Shown: piece by piece, positions 44,346-55,480 of the stretch
How positions within the stretch are numbered: the first letter of the stretch is position 1
How the letters are laid out: each line of letters starts with the position of its first letter
DNA from: Anastrepha obliqua
Lineage: Eukaryota > Arthropoda > Insecta > Diptera > Tephritidae
Reading direction: 5' to 3'
DNA length: 64,000 nt
Assembly (NCBI RefSeq): GCF_027943255.1
Contig: NC_072897.1
Coordinates: forward strand, 21,452,044 to 21,516,043
Translations under genes and position numbers: made by a program
The notes under the pieces: generated by a model
Database searches by the model: none
Seen by the model: the letters and a program-made list of their open reading frames with translations, nothing else
Told to the model about the DNA's origin: nothing

Positions 44346-47130
44346 AAAAAAATTAGTCATTTTCATTCAGCTAGGTGTAGTGTTTTTTCGGGTTTTTGCA
44401 ATCTCTTTTCTGGTGTAGTCATAAACTCGTTTAGTATCGTTATTTTTTTCGATATTTGTTGTAGGATGTTAGCGTTTTCCGAGTGATAGTTTTCTTTTAC
44501 TACCTGTGAGAATGTGGGTATTTTAAGTGGTATAGCAGATGCTTTCCATTTCAATTCAACCGGGCTATTCGGGTCATGTTCTTCGATTTCGATGTAACTG
44601 AAATATGTTGCTCTATGGTCAAAATAATGAGACACGTATTTTTTTGTTCGCCCGAAAAAAAATTTTTTCAAGAGTTATCGGCAATTTTGTTTTTCGGCTC
44701 AAACTCGATTTTTTTTAAATATATAAGAAAAAAAATTTTTTAAATGCCCATAACTTAGTCAAAAATGAACCGATTTTAATAATTCTGGGTTCAAAATGAT
44801 CGTCATTAATTACTCGAGCGACTTCATGTAAAAACAATTGCAAAAAAGTAGTCGAACATTTTTTATTTAGGAAAAAAGAAAAAGAATTGAAATTTTTTCG
44901 AAATTCAATATTTCAAAAAGTGTATTTTTTTTGTTTTTTATAACTTTTTCCAAATCAAGAGGACACCTCAAACTTCAATTAAGATGAATGCCCGGTAGCT
45001 AAAATGAGTTGTTTTTGAGTAATGCATTTTTGAGTAAAAACCCTGTTTCGCACTTTTTGTTTTTTGCAAAATAAAAAATTTTCAGCGACCTTTTTCCAAC
45101 TGTTTCTACATGAAATCGCTCGTGTAATTAATGACGATCATTTTGAACCCAGAATTATTAAAATCAGTTCATTTTTGATTAAGTTATGAGCATTTAAAAA
45201 AAACTTTTCTTATATTATTAAAAAAAAATCGATTTTGAGCCGAAAAACAAAATTGCCGATAAAGCTTGAAAAAAAATTTTTCGGGTGAACAAAAAAATAC
45301 GTGTCTCATTATTTTGACCAGAGAGCAACATATTTGCGCTACATCGAAATCGAAGAACATGTCCCGAATAGCCCTTTTGAATTGAAATGGAAAGAATCTA
45401 TATAAGAAAATTTTTTTTAATTACTGATAACTTAGTCAAAAATAAGCCGATTGGAATAATTCTGGGTTCAAAATAATCATAATTACTTACACGAGCGACT
45501 TCATGCGGAAACAATTGCAAAAAAGTAGTTGAAAATGTTTTATTTTGCAAAAAACAAAAAGTGCGAATCAGGGTTTTTACTCAAAAATGCATTACTCAAA
45601 AACAACTCATTTTAGCTACTAGGCATTCAGCTCAATTAAAGTTTGAGATGTCCTTTTGATTAGAAAAAAGTTATAAAAAAAACAAAATACACTTTTTGAA
45701 ATATTGAATTTCGAAAAAATTTCAATTTTTTTTCTTTTTTGCTAAATAAAAAATTTTCAACTACGTTTTTGCAATTGTTTCTACATGAATTCGCTCGTGT
45801 AATTAATTACGATCATTTTGAACCCAGAATTATTAAAATCGGTTCATTTTTGACTAAGTTATGGGTATTTAAAAAAAAAAATTTTCTTATATAATTAAAA
45901 AAAATCGAGTTTGAGCCGTAAAACAAAATTGCCGATAACTCTTGAAAAAGATTTTTTTCGGGTGAACAAAAAAATACGTGTCTCATTATTTTGACCAGAG
46001 AGCAACATATTTAAGTTACATCGAAATCGAAGAACATGACCCGAATAGCCCGGTTGAATTGAAATGGAAAGCATCAGCATTGTTTTGCAAAATTGGTTTG
46101 CGGGTAAGGTTGTTTGGGCAGCTTTCTATAAGCTTTTTATTTATATATATATTTTTTTTTGCCTTGAATACTATTTAATTTATTTATTTTTGAGCCAGCT
46201 TTGTTGGTCATGTATCTTCTGCAGTTCTTTGGTAACAACCCATCCCCTGTAGCTCGCAGGATGGGCTTCGTCCCAATTGCAACATTTTGGTTGTTGTTCA
46301 GGCTTTGTGCATTCAATCGTTTTATGGTTGCCTGCGTATTTGACACACCTTGGTTGCTTGCCACAGTAGTTTTGCGTGTGTCTATACGCCTGGCATGATT
46401 TGCATTGCGGTTTGAGTTTTGATTGCCTCACAGCTTCAATAGCGACAGAGTGTAAGATTGTTTTTATTTCATTTATTTTCCTGATGTTTTCACTGGAATC
46501 AAACGTAACGAGAAACATATTAAAAGTTCTTTAGTTTCTCATTTTAATTTATTGACTGCGCTGATGGCTTTAAGTCCTTGCTTTTGAAGATATGATATTA
46601 CGATATGAAGATATTCTCCTGGATCACTCATATGATGCAAGTTCTTTACTATCACCTTAATAGGCCGGGATTGCTGTTTTCATATGTATACCAAGACAGT
46701 GGTTAGCATTTTTTCCATGTTTCTATAGTCATCAGGATCTGATGCATTGATTTTATAAGTATTATTATTTAAAAGTGTAATAAGAAACTATTTTTTCATA
46801 TCCTTTATCACAATATTAAAGATTTGTTGATAATCGCATTCTCCAGATATCATTATGGGTGAATAACGCGGCTTTTCTTCTCTTTTTGCTGAAGGATGCA
46901 ATTGCAGTAACTTTTGAGTTAGGAGCCTGTATTCCAGGTGATACTTCAGCCTTCCTTTTCTTACTTGGCCTTTTTTCAGGATCCAATCCGTTTCTGGTGC
47001 AAGTTCGTCTTCATCCGTTTCATATTGTACGTTAGTATCATTTCTTTTAGGAGTTGTATTACTCTCAATTTCGAATGTTGGCGTTAGACTATCTTATGGA
47101 ACGTAGAATTATCCCAACACCGGATAGTTC
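44346..47130 (-). pseudogene. Jockey-clade ORF1 (nucleocapsid-like), split by the foldback element
   Basis: ORF1 binds element RNA. The minus strand from about 47130: an acidic, Ser/Thr-rich N-terminus (near 47000-47100), PIKVIVKNLHHMSDPGE (46620-46680), then FLVTFDSSENIRKINEIKTI (46450-46515), and Cys-His knuckles CKSCQAYRHTQNYC, CVKYAGNHKTIEC and CCNWDEAHPASYRG (46250-46420), the second and third slightly altered. Past the foldback element it resumes as IPTFSQVVKENYHSENANI and ends at 44363. Frameshift near 46520. Confidence 0.75.
44538..46075. mobile_element. 1.54-kb foldback element made of two palindromes
   Basis: Ends GATGCTTTCCATTTCAATTC (44538) and the inverse ending at 46075, flanked by AGCA (44534-44537, 46076-46079). 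Inside are two successive palindromes, one centred near 44960 (arms about 44538-44870 and 45055-45395) and one near 45650 (arms about 45405-45560 and 45740-46075). The same end sequence (cgtgtctcattattttgacc) appears three times: 44600, 45300 and 45978. AT-rich, non-coding; short frames at the ends derive from the terminal repeat. It splits Jockey ORF1. Confidence 0.82.
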
Positions 47131-47339
47131 CGGAACAGAGTCACAATGACATTTCTATTCTATTATTCATTCTACTATTTCTTCTTCTTCCTCGTCTGTA
47201 CAACTTCTGCACTATTCATGCGAAAATACTCCTAGCCTAGAAAAGTGCCTACCTAACAGCCAATGGCCGGTGACAAAAGCCACTACCTTCGAGATGTTCT
47301 CTCTTGAGAGATTGAACAGTTCGCCTGATATTTTCCTAT

Positions 47340-47845
47340 CTAAAGGGTTTTCCTATAAGAGGTGTTATTTTGATATTAAAAGAAAAATTCAATTTTTTAA
47401 TATTATATAAATGATTGCATGTTTATTTCATTATAAAGACGAGGGAAGGTATGTCATTAATAGTGGAATATAACATCAGGCAAATGACCACCACGACCAC
47501 GCTTACAGAACAATATCCTTTTCATTGCAAAGTGGCTGCCCTATGTCCTCGATAGCCTCACGAATTCCATCTTTGAGGTCTTGAATCGACCCTGGGATGT
47601 TGTCATAGACCTTCTCTTTCACGCGGCCGCAAAGAAAAAAGTCACAAGGTGTTAAATCACAAGATCCCGGTGGCCAATTGTGATCACCTCTACGAGAGAT
47701 AACATGGTCCGGAAACTTTTCCCGTAAAAGATCAATGGTTTTGTTGCTTGTGTGGCACGTAGTGCCGATTCGTTGAGAATAAACATTGTCCAGATCAATA
47801 CCATCCAACTCTGGCCATAAAAATCGGTAATGCTCGGCTAATGGG
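47340..47845 (-). mobile_element. DD41D-like mariner fragment
   Basis: Left end near AAGGGTTTTCCTATAAGAGG. Minus-strand coding ELDGIDLDNVYSQRIGTTCHTSNKTID and SRRGDHNWPPGSCDLTPCDFFL are present in separate short stretches. The second catalytic Asp is replaced (RIGTT where QDGAT is expected), and the spacing to the third is the DD41D value. 5'-truncated near 47845. Confidence 0.75.
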
Positions 47846-48226
47846 CTAAGACTTCTGTCAGAAGTCCGGAAGTCGGACAGATAATTCTAATCGTAATTAT
47901 TTTGAAAAAACGCCGTTCGCATTTTCTAGCTTTGGTCCACCCGTGTAAAAATTTCTTTCCACCTTCTCCATGGTCTTTGGCCCTTATTATGAGCAACATT
48001 CGATCTTCGAAAATAGTCGAAAGTGCTGATCGAACGAATTTTCATTTGGTATTATGGTGCTCATTCGTTGAAGAATAGGACTATTGTGAATTTCGATCGC
48101 TCGACGCATTTACAATAGATAATTTTTTCAGCTGATACAGCAAATCAAAATAAAAGAAAAACCGATTGTGTTGAAATTCTTTGCTAACATTATTTTCAAA
48201 AGTTAAAAAAAGTAATTTATGTGAAA

Positions 48227-48705
48227 ATGAGTACAACGGAGTTGTGGTTCGACGATTCATCGGACGATGAAAGATTAGTGGAACTAGCTAGAAGTAGAAA
48301 ACAGTTAAGGGACGCATCCAACCCCCTAGAAATGGCTTCCACTGAGTAAGTTCAGAATTTTCAAAATGTGTTGACGTACTTAATATAACAGAAATTTCCT
48401 TACAGATTTTTAAAGAACTTTAGATTATCTAAAGAGGCGTTTGTGAACCTACTGTCCACTACAGAAAACCAGTTGCGGCAGTGCACCCGAGCCATGAGCT
48501 CTTCACTATTCTCCAAAAAAAGCAACACAAATTATTAATGTGTGTGCAGCTTTGCACAACATTTGCTTGTTTTATAATGTTCAACTTCCGGATGAAGAGT
48601 TATCCGATGAGACCCTCAACGATGATGCTGAAGATATTGAAGTGGAGCCAAATAACGGAGAAGCAGAAAACATTAGAAATGAAATTCTTAGAATATTATA
48701 GAAAA
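48227..48705 (+). pseudogene. Harbinger transposase remnant (N- and C-terminus only)
   Basis: Exon 1 starts at the ATG at 48227 (MSTTELWFDDSSDDERLVEL) and ends at 48345 before GTAAGT; exon 2 starts at 48406 after TTACAG and reads FLKNFRLSKEAFVNLLSTT to about 48490. It then jumps, in another frame, to VCAALHNICLFYNVQLPDEE and an acidic end with a stop near 48700. VCAALHNIC is the usual C-terminal signature. The DDE catalytic core between these parts is deleted, so there is no activity. Confidence 0.75.
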
Positions 48706-48780
48706 ATCTAAAAAGTATTAAATAGAAACCTTTACGCCACAGTTTCTGTTTTATTTTTGTTATAAATTTTCTTTATTCAA

Positions 48781-49154
48781 TTATTCGTCATTCGAAAAAA
48801 ATATGTATTTCAGTTCCTTTACGTATTTCAGCCCATACCTGCCAAGGGAAAATAAAAATGTATTTCTATAAACATCACAAAAAAAACCATTATTAACCTT
48901 AATCCATTTTGCTGCCGTTCTAACTGGTGGTCCCAAGCAATTCAGCTCCGTTGTAAATTCCACCCATTTTTTTGCTGCTTGTACTTTGGTGGAAATCCCT
49001 TTTGCGAATTGTGGATTCTCTTCCATTAATGCAACTAGCCTTTCTAATTGCTGTTTGGTACTCACGACTTTTGACCTGCATAATATTAACAAAATTAGTA
49101 TATATTTATTATTTGGTTACTATAAAACAATTAATAATCGCAAACAACTTACAT
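48781..49154 (-). CDS. Harbinger accessory Myb/MADF-like protein, truncated C-terminus
   Basis: Second gene of Harbinger elements; known partners carry a Myb/SANT-like DNA-binding domain and escort the transposase to the nucleus and element ends. The coding part joins 49153-49154 to 48781-49075: exon 1 ends in AT before GTAAGT and exon 2, after an ATGCAG acceptor, begins with G, so splicing makes the start codon. Residues: MSKVVSTKQQLERLVALMEE, then KKWVEFTTELNCLGPPVRTA and KWIKV, matching the domain. After KWIKV the sequence becomes unlike the family, so the C-terminal part is probably deleted. About 99 aa. Confidence 0.6.
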
Positions 49155-49367
49155 TTTAATTAACAAGTTTTCCCACAATACGCTACACAATCGAAAGCAA
49201 AATTGCATCGACAACCAACGGATATCGAAGATCGAATGCAACTCATAATAGGGGCCTTTGAGTTTGTTATTCTCATCTTGGCGGGATGCTAGTCATGAAG
49301 AGCCTGTCTAAGGTGGGTTTAGAGAAAGTGTAGTCGATTTCTTGATTAAAACTACTCATAGTATGTA

Positions 49368-50634
49368 TCAGGTCAGTCCATAAGTTCGTGCGTATTTTAC
49401 CCATAATTTCACTTTTGTACGATTTTTGCATACAAAAAGTTTCGCGGAATATAACAGAACTATCAATATTTTCTTTGATATATTCAACAAGTGATTTTAA
49501 TCGCGGATAGAAGCACGTGTTGTTAAAAAATAAAATGGAGCCTTCGAACGCGTATAAGAGGCATATTTTGTATTTTTTTTATAAAAGTGGTAAAAATGCA
49601 ACAACTGCTGCTGCAGAAAGAAACACTGTTCACGGAGAGGATACCGTGAGTGTAAGGACTGCGCAAAAGTGGTTTTCAAAATTCCTAAGTGGTAACTGCG
49701 ACGTGGAGGATGCCCCGCGCGCTGCTCGTCCTGAAGTCTTTAACTCCGACGCCTTGCTCGAACTCGAGGAAGCTGAGCCAAATTTGACAGTCGATATGAT
49801 AGCTCAGAGGTTAAATTCATCGCATGGAGCAGTTCACAGGCACCTAGTCCAGTTGGGAAAGGTTTCAAAGCTGGAAAAATGAGTTCCGCATAGACTTTCC
49901 GTCGCCGATCTTCAGTAGAGAGTGAATGTGTGTTCTCAGCTGCTGCAACGGCTTGAAAATGAAAGTTTTTTGAACCGTATCGTTACTGGTGATTAAAAAT
50001 GGGTCCTTTACAATAATCCTGTTCACAAACTCCAATAATTAGATAAAGATGAAAGACCAGAATCGACCCCTAGAAACGGCCTTCACCCCAAGAAGATTAT
50101 CCTGTCTATTTGGTGGGATATGGTCGGTATTGTTTATTATGAACTTCTGGAACTTAACCAGAATATAACTACTGATTATTATTCCCATCAGCCATAAAGT
50201 CTGAATGAGCCACTTAACAAAAATCGACCGTCTTTAGTGAATAGACGCAAAGTTTTGTTTCACCACGAGAACGCAAGACCTCAAAACACAAGGCCAACAT
50301 TAGGCAAGCTGAACGAGCTTGGATGGGAGCTAATTCCGCATCCGTCATACTCTCCGGATATTGCACCTTGTGATTGTCACCTTTTCCGTGGACTTCAATC
50401 TCGTATGATTAACAAGAAGTACTCATCAAAAGAACCTATAAAAAGGGATATCGAAGCGTATTTTGGCTCCAAGGACAAAAAAATTTTAGAGCAGGGAATT
50501 AAAAATCTGCCTAAGCGTTGGTAAGGCATTGAAAATGATGGAGGGAAATATATTATTGATTAATAAATACTTTAAACACCTTTTTTAGTTTTAAGGACAC
50601 CTTTAAAAACGCATGAACTTATGGACTCACCTGA
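49368..50634 (+). mobile_element. mariner (DD34D type), complete ends, dead transposase
   Basis: A 1267-bp element with ends TCAGGTCAGTCCATAAGTTC (49368) and TCAGGTGAGTCCATAAGTTC (reverse from 50634), flanked by TA (49366-49367, 50635-50636). Transposase from ATG 49517 or 49535: SNAYKRHILYFFYKSGKNAT, WFSKFLSGNCDVEDAPR, stop at 49880-49882, then RIVTGD followed by a stop, WWDMVGIVYYELLELNQN, HHENARPQ (second catalytic Asp changed to Glu), HPSYSPDIAPCDCHLF (third Asp). At least four stops. The minus-strand copy at 25466-28711 belongs to the same family. Confidence 0.85.
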
Positions 50635-52799
50635 TAGTATAGAAACGTGCCCAAACCGCAAGATGTTTATCACACCGAGCGTGTTATTGAGGGTGGTCCT
50701 TAAAGCTCCGGTGATGCATAAAAACGCAATTCTTTGGTTCTTGTTCAGCCGCTTCGTATAACTTGCCTTTTAAGTTGATGGCCACCATACATCAAAGAAG
50801 GCCGAACTACCGAGTTGTAGAGCCAGTGTGTGATATGGAATGTTAATCCCCATTTGATTCCGACCAATTTTTTGCATGGGCTCAATGCAATGTTAGACTT
50901 TTGATCCCTATTCTCAATATTAGATTTTCACGTAAATTTCTTGTCAAATATGCTCCCTAAGTGTTTAACATTATCTTTCAAAGGAATCTCTACACCCATG
51001 AAAATTAGCGGGGAGACTGTGGAGTGGAAACTATTTTTCCTTGTAAAAAGAATTAGTTCAGTTTTATTGGTGTTTATTTCGAGTCCCCTATTCTCTGTGC
51101 AGTAACTAAGTGTGGCCATGTTAGAACGCAGAATATCCCTGAGCGTGCTTGGATACTTGCCTTTAACCGCGATTGCCAAATCGTTAGCATTAGTTGTGAT
51201 ATAGCAACCTCCTCTCTTTAGGCCCAGCAGAAAGGAGTTCACTGCCAAAATTCAGGAGTTCACTGCCCCTCCCGAAGGAGTACTTGTGCAGACCTGTCTG
51301 CTTACTATTGTGGAGCCTAATCTTCCAGTTACCTTGCGTCTAACAAGTATAGTCTCGATCAGAGTAGACTGCAAAATCTTCTAGGGCACCCGTTATGACA
51401 CTTTTACTAATATTGTTAAAGGCCCCTTCAATGTCTATAAAAGCTACCAAAGCACACTCTTTTCCTACCAGGCTCTTTTCCACGAGCCCGACAAGCGAGT
51501 GTAAAGCAGTTCCTGTAAATTTGACTCTTATGTATGTGGGTTGTGTCAGGGAGAACCTGCTGATTGGTATGACGGACCGTAAATACTCATCGACAATCCT
51601 TTCTAGAATTTTGAGGAGGAAAGGCGTGAGACTGATAGGTTTGAATTCTTTAGGATTAGTGTGTGCGTCTCCCTCCAATTTAGCAGAATGTAGCCCTTAT
51701 TCAAGCAGCTTCTAACAATGGCTGTAATGAACGGAGATATTTCAACCCGTGATTGCTGTAACTCTGCCGGATAATAATAAATAAATAGTCTAGGTGATCC
51801 AAAAGTGCTAACAGCCCATTCAATTTTCTCATTTCGATTACCCTCCCATTAATAGCAGAGTCATTACGCTCTACCGGCTTGTTGACTGAGAAGTGTGCGT
51901 CTAAGAGGAGACCTAAAGATTCCTTACTTAAAGTGCTCCATGAATTTCCTAGACCTTTTAGATAGCCAGCTGCCTTTATAGGAATTCTTCTAAACTGGCC
52001 GCTCCTGTAGTGTCTTCAGTTTTTGCCAGGATTCGCGTTGCGCAGTTCTAACTGCTTTTCTGAAGATCTTTAAGTCAGCTTTGTAAGCTAATCTGTCTTC
52101 GTACCTTCTCATGGCCTTGGCCAAATTGAATAGAGTCCTCTTGGATTTTCCTAACGACTTTATTGTTTATCCACCAAGGTGGTTTTGTCTTTCCTCTATG
52201 GCGCACAACCGGGCATCCAGCTTCGAGTGAACTATTCATGGCTTTCATTACCTGATAAACCAATGCGTCTAGTTCACCGTATGTGGTAGGATAAAGCAAT
52301 AAAGCCCTGCATATGTTTTTGTATACTTCCCAGTTTGTTTTTGGATGTTCCTAAACTCATACACTTGGAGAAGCTTATGATCAATGACAAATTCTATGTC
52401 GCGACGGTCAGAGTACAATTTTTTCTCAAGACTCGCCATCTCTTAACGTGGGTAGAAAGTAGGTCAGAAGCCAGGGTCAAGTCCAAAACTTCTGACGCCG
52501 TTTTTGTTTCAAAGGTCGACTCTGAGCCTAAATTCAAGACATTAAGTTTATTTTCTAATAACGACTCATCTCTGTCATTAGTGTCTCGTTACTCCCCCAC
52601 AATTTATTATGGGCATTGCATTGCAGGAGACAACTAGGTGCTTTTTCAGTTTAGCTGGCTCCTTAACAAGCACCCTCACCACATATGGCGGGGCGTCCAT
52701 TTCGTGTGCGATATAAGCGGAGGCTATCCAAAGCTGTTCTTGCCCAGCTCCATATTTGCCGCCACCAACACATACATAGGTATGCTACCTTAAATTTAT

Positions 52800-53430
52800 G
52801 TGCAATATAGTAGTCACAATTTGTTCTAATGTCCAATATGAGTATGTTTCAGAAATTATAACTCTTTACAAATATTTATAAAGCAAGAATATCTGAAATG
52901 AGCATGGTTTTTTACAAAGTGTGAAGAAAGGTGATAAAAAGTAGAAATAAATAGTAAAATAATAAATACTAGGATTGCCCGTACGTCGAAATTTCGACGT
53001 TATATAAATACGGAGAGCAAAATTTAGTCACACCTTTTTTTAGTATATCACCAATGAAATTAAAAAAAATCGCAATGTACAAATTATTTTATTTTCATTC
53101 GAAGCACTTTTTTCCTTATTAAAATTAATCTATAATTAACACTTACTCTCAATTTTTGTTTGAAACACAATTAACTTCACACTTCCTTCACAATTTTTAA
53201 TAGAATGAAATGTTATTTTTTTGTTTGCAATTATGCTACACTATCGTCACACACCATCCCTTTCTAATTAATACTATGAAAAGAGATAAGAAGTGACGCC
53301 AAAATTATTTACCCATGCAAATGTACGAAGAAATCAACTTTTAATACATAAAAAAATTTGTTTGCAACAGCTGATCAGCTATTGAAACGCATAAAAACTT
53401 TCCATATACACATAAACGTTAAAACGTATA
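52800..53430. other. Unassigned AT-rich sequence with an 18-bp perfect palindrome
   Basis: Contains ACGTCGAAATTTCGACGT at 52983-53000, a perfect palindrome. No gene seen; it may be the edge of an unknown element (preceded by TACTAGGATTGCCC). Confidence 0.5.
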
Positions 53431-53433
53431 AAC

Positions 53434-53555
53434 GAATAGTGTGAAAATGAAATGATTAAGAGTGCAGCTATAGTAAATAAATATATAGCTATGTTTCTTA
53501 ATCTTATTCTTATATACATAGCATCATTGTTTTGTATTTCATCTTCACACTATTC
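53434..53555. repeat. Short inverted-repeat hairpin
   Basis: GAATAGTGTGAAAATGAAAT (53434-53453) and its near-inverse ending at 53555 enclose about 80 AT-rich bases. A related TTCACACC occurs near 53590. MITE-like, family unknown; a target duplication is not evident. Confidence 0.55.
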
Positions 53556-53824
53556 TATTATGTGATTATATACATAATATATATAGAATTTTCACACCAA
53601 AAACTCTGTTGCCATTACAGTGCGACTATATCTATGTAAAAATATATTTCTCCCGCTCTAACATACTATTAATACAGGTAAAAGAGTGTGATTATTTTTA
53701 CCTGCACCTATTCACTTATGTACCATATCCATTTTAATACATTGTGCAAAGGCCCAAAGCTTTGTATAAAATTAATGATTTAAATAATGCACTTGTCTAA
53801 TAAAAAATAATTTGTCAATTTCAG

Positions 53825-53991
53825 GAGTTTTGCAATTAAACAAATTCGGTCGTCTGTATGACCTGGAGATACATTTACGGCAGGTGGATCCTACTACATA
53901 CATCAAGGCTTTGAATGAGCTGAAAGACAAAGAAATACATAATTTGATAATCGATACAAATGCTGCAAATATTTCCATCCTGCTTAGGGGG
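53825..53991 (+). CDS. Candidate host exon: ionotropic glutamate receptor amino-terminal domain
   Basis: A 167-bp stretch bounded by a good acceptor (TTTGTCAATTTCAG, ending 53824) and donor (GGG|GTAAAG, 53992). It is open in one frame and reads LYDLEIHLRQVDPTTYIKAL then NELKDKEIHNLIIDTNAAN and ISILLRG. The pattern of a beta strand, LRQ, about ten residues, LKELK-like, KEIHN-IID and a closing ILL resembles the amino-terminal (LIVBP-like) domain of kainate-type receptors. Phase: it begins with two bases completing a split codon and ends on a codon boundary. No TE features. Neighbouring exons are not visible, which fits large TE-filled introns. Could be an isolated remnant; subtype not assignable. 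Confidence 0.55.
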
Positions 53992-55044
53992 GTAAAGTAG
54001 TAAAATTCATAATTTATATATTTACCTAAAAGTATTTGTGCACTAGCATTACAAAATATTTTTTATCTATGCTAGGTTTTACTAAGTAATAAGTGGAAGT
54101 GGAACAATTACAGCGGCAATAGTCAGCAGTACGAGTTTAATTAATTTAAATTAGGCATTAGATACGTGTATTCTCATTCGCTTATACCATAAAAAGCTAA
54201 ACGGTGTTATCGATTAGTAATGATGTAATACTTCACTAGCATATTGCTTCGAGTTCATATGAATATGTACGTAGTAGAGGTACAAAATTAGGTGGGACTT
54301 CAATTTGGAACACAGTATCTTTATGCACGAGGGACTTAGTCCTACATAGGCAGAATTATGACCGCTTCCTTACAAACGAAATGCAAAAATCTCATATAAA
54401 CAAAAAAAGTTATACTATCCCATAAAACTAAGCGCATACTATGCTTTTATAATTCTTTTTTTTATTTAATTATCTTAGTAAATAAGTACATATACGAGTA
54501 TTTAGCCCTTTTAGATCCTGCTGTAGACATCGTAAAGGTTGGTGGAATTTGTTATACTCATTTGTATATAATATAAGACAAGGGCACCTATTAGTCGGTT
54601 ATTTATTTTTATTTGCAATATATGTTATTCCTATCATTAAAGTACACTTACTTCACAATTTTTTGTCAATCAAATGGTAATTATGTTGCTTGTGAAAAAG
54701 AGGCGTGCAGGTAAGTTCAGATATTTTTGATAAATTTAAATTTGGACTACATAAGTGTGATGTTGTGTGATTGCACAATTAATATTACATACTAATTTTT
54801 TAGAGAAGTGTTTCTTTTGTCAGTTTTGTGAATTTTTTCTAAATGCGTAAATTTTTAATGATTATTAAGAAACCAAATTAAGGGTTTAATTATGTCTTAG
54901 AATTATGAAAACATTTTATTATCGAAAAAAATATTTTAACAGTACTTTAACCATGAGTCTGAAAAATATTTTCGAAATTACAAGCAAGCTTTTAAAGACG
55001 TGCCAACGATTTCTTCAAACTACTTTAAATCACATTGTTAGCCT
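53992..55044. other. Unassigned AT-rich sequence (probable intron)
   Basis: Follows the donor of the candidate receptor exon. No further exon of the same protein was found. A donor-like GCAG|GTAAGT at about 54708-54717 has no convincing coding context. Confidence 0.45.
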
Positions 55045-55480
55045 ATTCCAATACCAGCCGCACCGTTAGAATAGGGAAGGACCTCTCCGAGCCGTTTTAT
55101 ACCAAACGAGGTTTCAGACAAGGTTGTGTAACTTCTTTAACTTGATGTTGCAAAATATCTAGCGAACCGCAGAACTTAACCGCTACGGCACAGTTTCTAA
55201 TAAGAGCGTGCAATTGTTGGCGTATGCTGATGATATTGATACCATCGGCCTTAACAACCGCGTTGTTAGTTCTGCCTTTCCAAAATTGGATAAAGCAAAG
55301 CGAGAATAAAACCGAAGTACCTCCTGTCATCAAAGGAAAAGTCGGTGCACTCGCACATCGGCACCCACGTCACTGTTGACAGTTATGATTTTGAGGTTGT
55401 AAGGGACTTCGTTTATCGAAGAAATAGCATTAACACCGATGACAATGTTAGCCTTGAAATCCAACGTAGAGTCTGTGTTT
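55045..55480 (+). mobile_element. RTE copy D, short internal fragment
   Basis: Matches the RT core of copy A from about 4525 to 4985: TVRIGKDLSEPF-like, RGFRQG, LLAYADDIDTIGLNNRVVSS and the HIGTHVTVDSYDFEVVRDFV region, with several small deletions and stops. Truncated at both ends; the right edge is a Loa fragment. Confidence 0.8.

Larger units (their letters stand above)
47979..49256 (+). mobile_element. PIF/Harbinger-type DNA transposon, deletion derivative (1278 bp)
   Basis: Inverted ends GGCCCTTATTATGAGCAACA (47979) and GGCCCCTATTATGAGTTGCA (reverse strand from 49256) with TTT on both sides (3-bp duplication, as Harbinger makes). Two divergent-family genes face each other: a transposase remnant on plus (48227-48705) and a Myb/MADF-like partner on minus (48781-49154). 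The transposase core is gone, the accessory gene is largely kept. Located in the RNase H part of a decayed Loa element. Confidence 0.85.
47165..52790 (-). mobile_element. Decayed Loa-type element with three insertions
   Basis: Minus-strand pieces in order: endonuclease (near 52640-52780, WIASAYIAHEMDAPP), RT (51340-51680: KEFKPISLTPFLLKILERIV, VAFIDIEGAFNNI; 50928-51248: degenerate NANDLAIAVKG in place of YADD, NTNKTELILFTRKN), RNase H trace (YTGGPKL near 47925-47945) and the CxxC region near 47165-47240. Interrupted by mariner 49368-50634, Harbinger 47979-49256 and a mariner fragment 47340-47845. Older than the Loa copy at 33088-38608, judging by the number of lesions. Confidence 0.7.

Noticed and set aside
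54675..54720. Possible exon ending GCAG|GTAAGT after MVIMLLVKKRRA
   Set aside because: A good donor, but there is no acceptor and the residues do not continue the receptor exon at 53825-53991.
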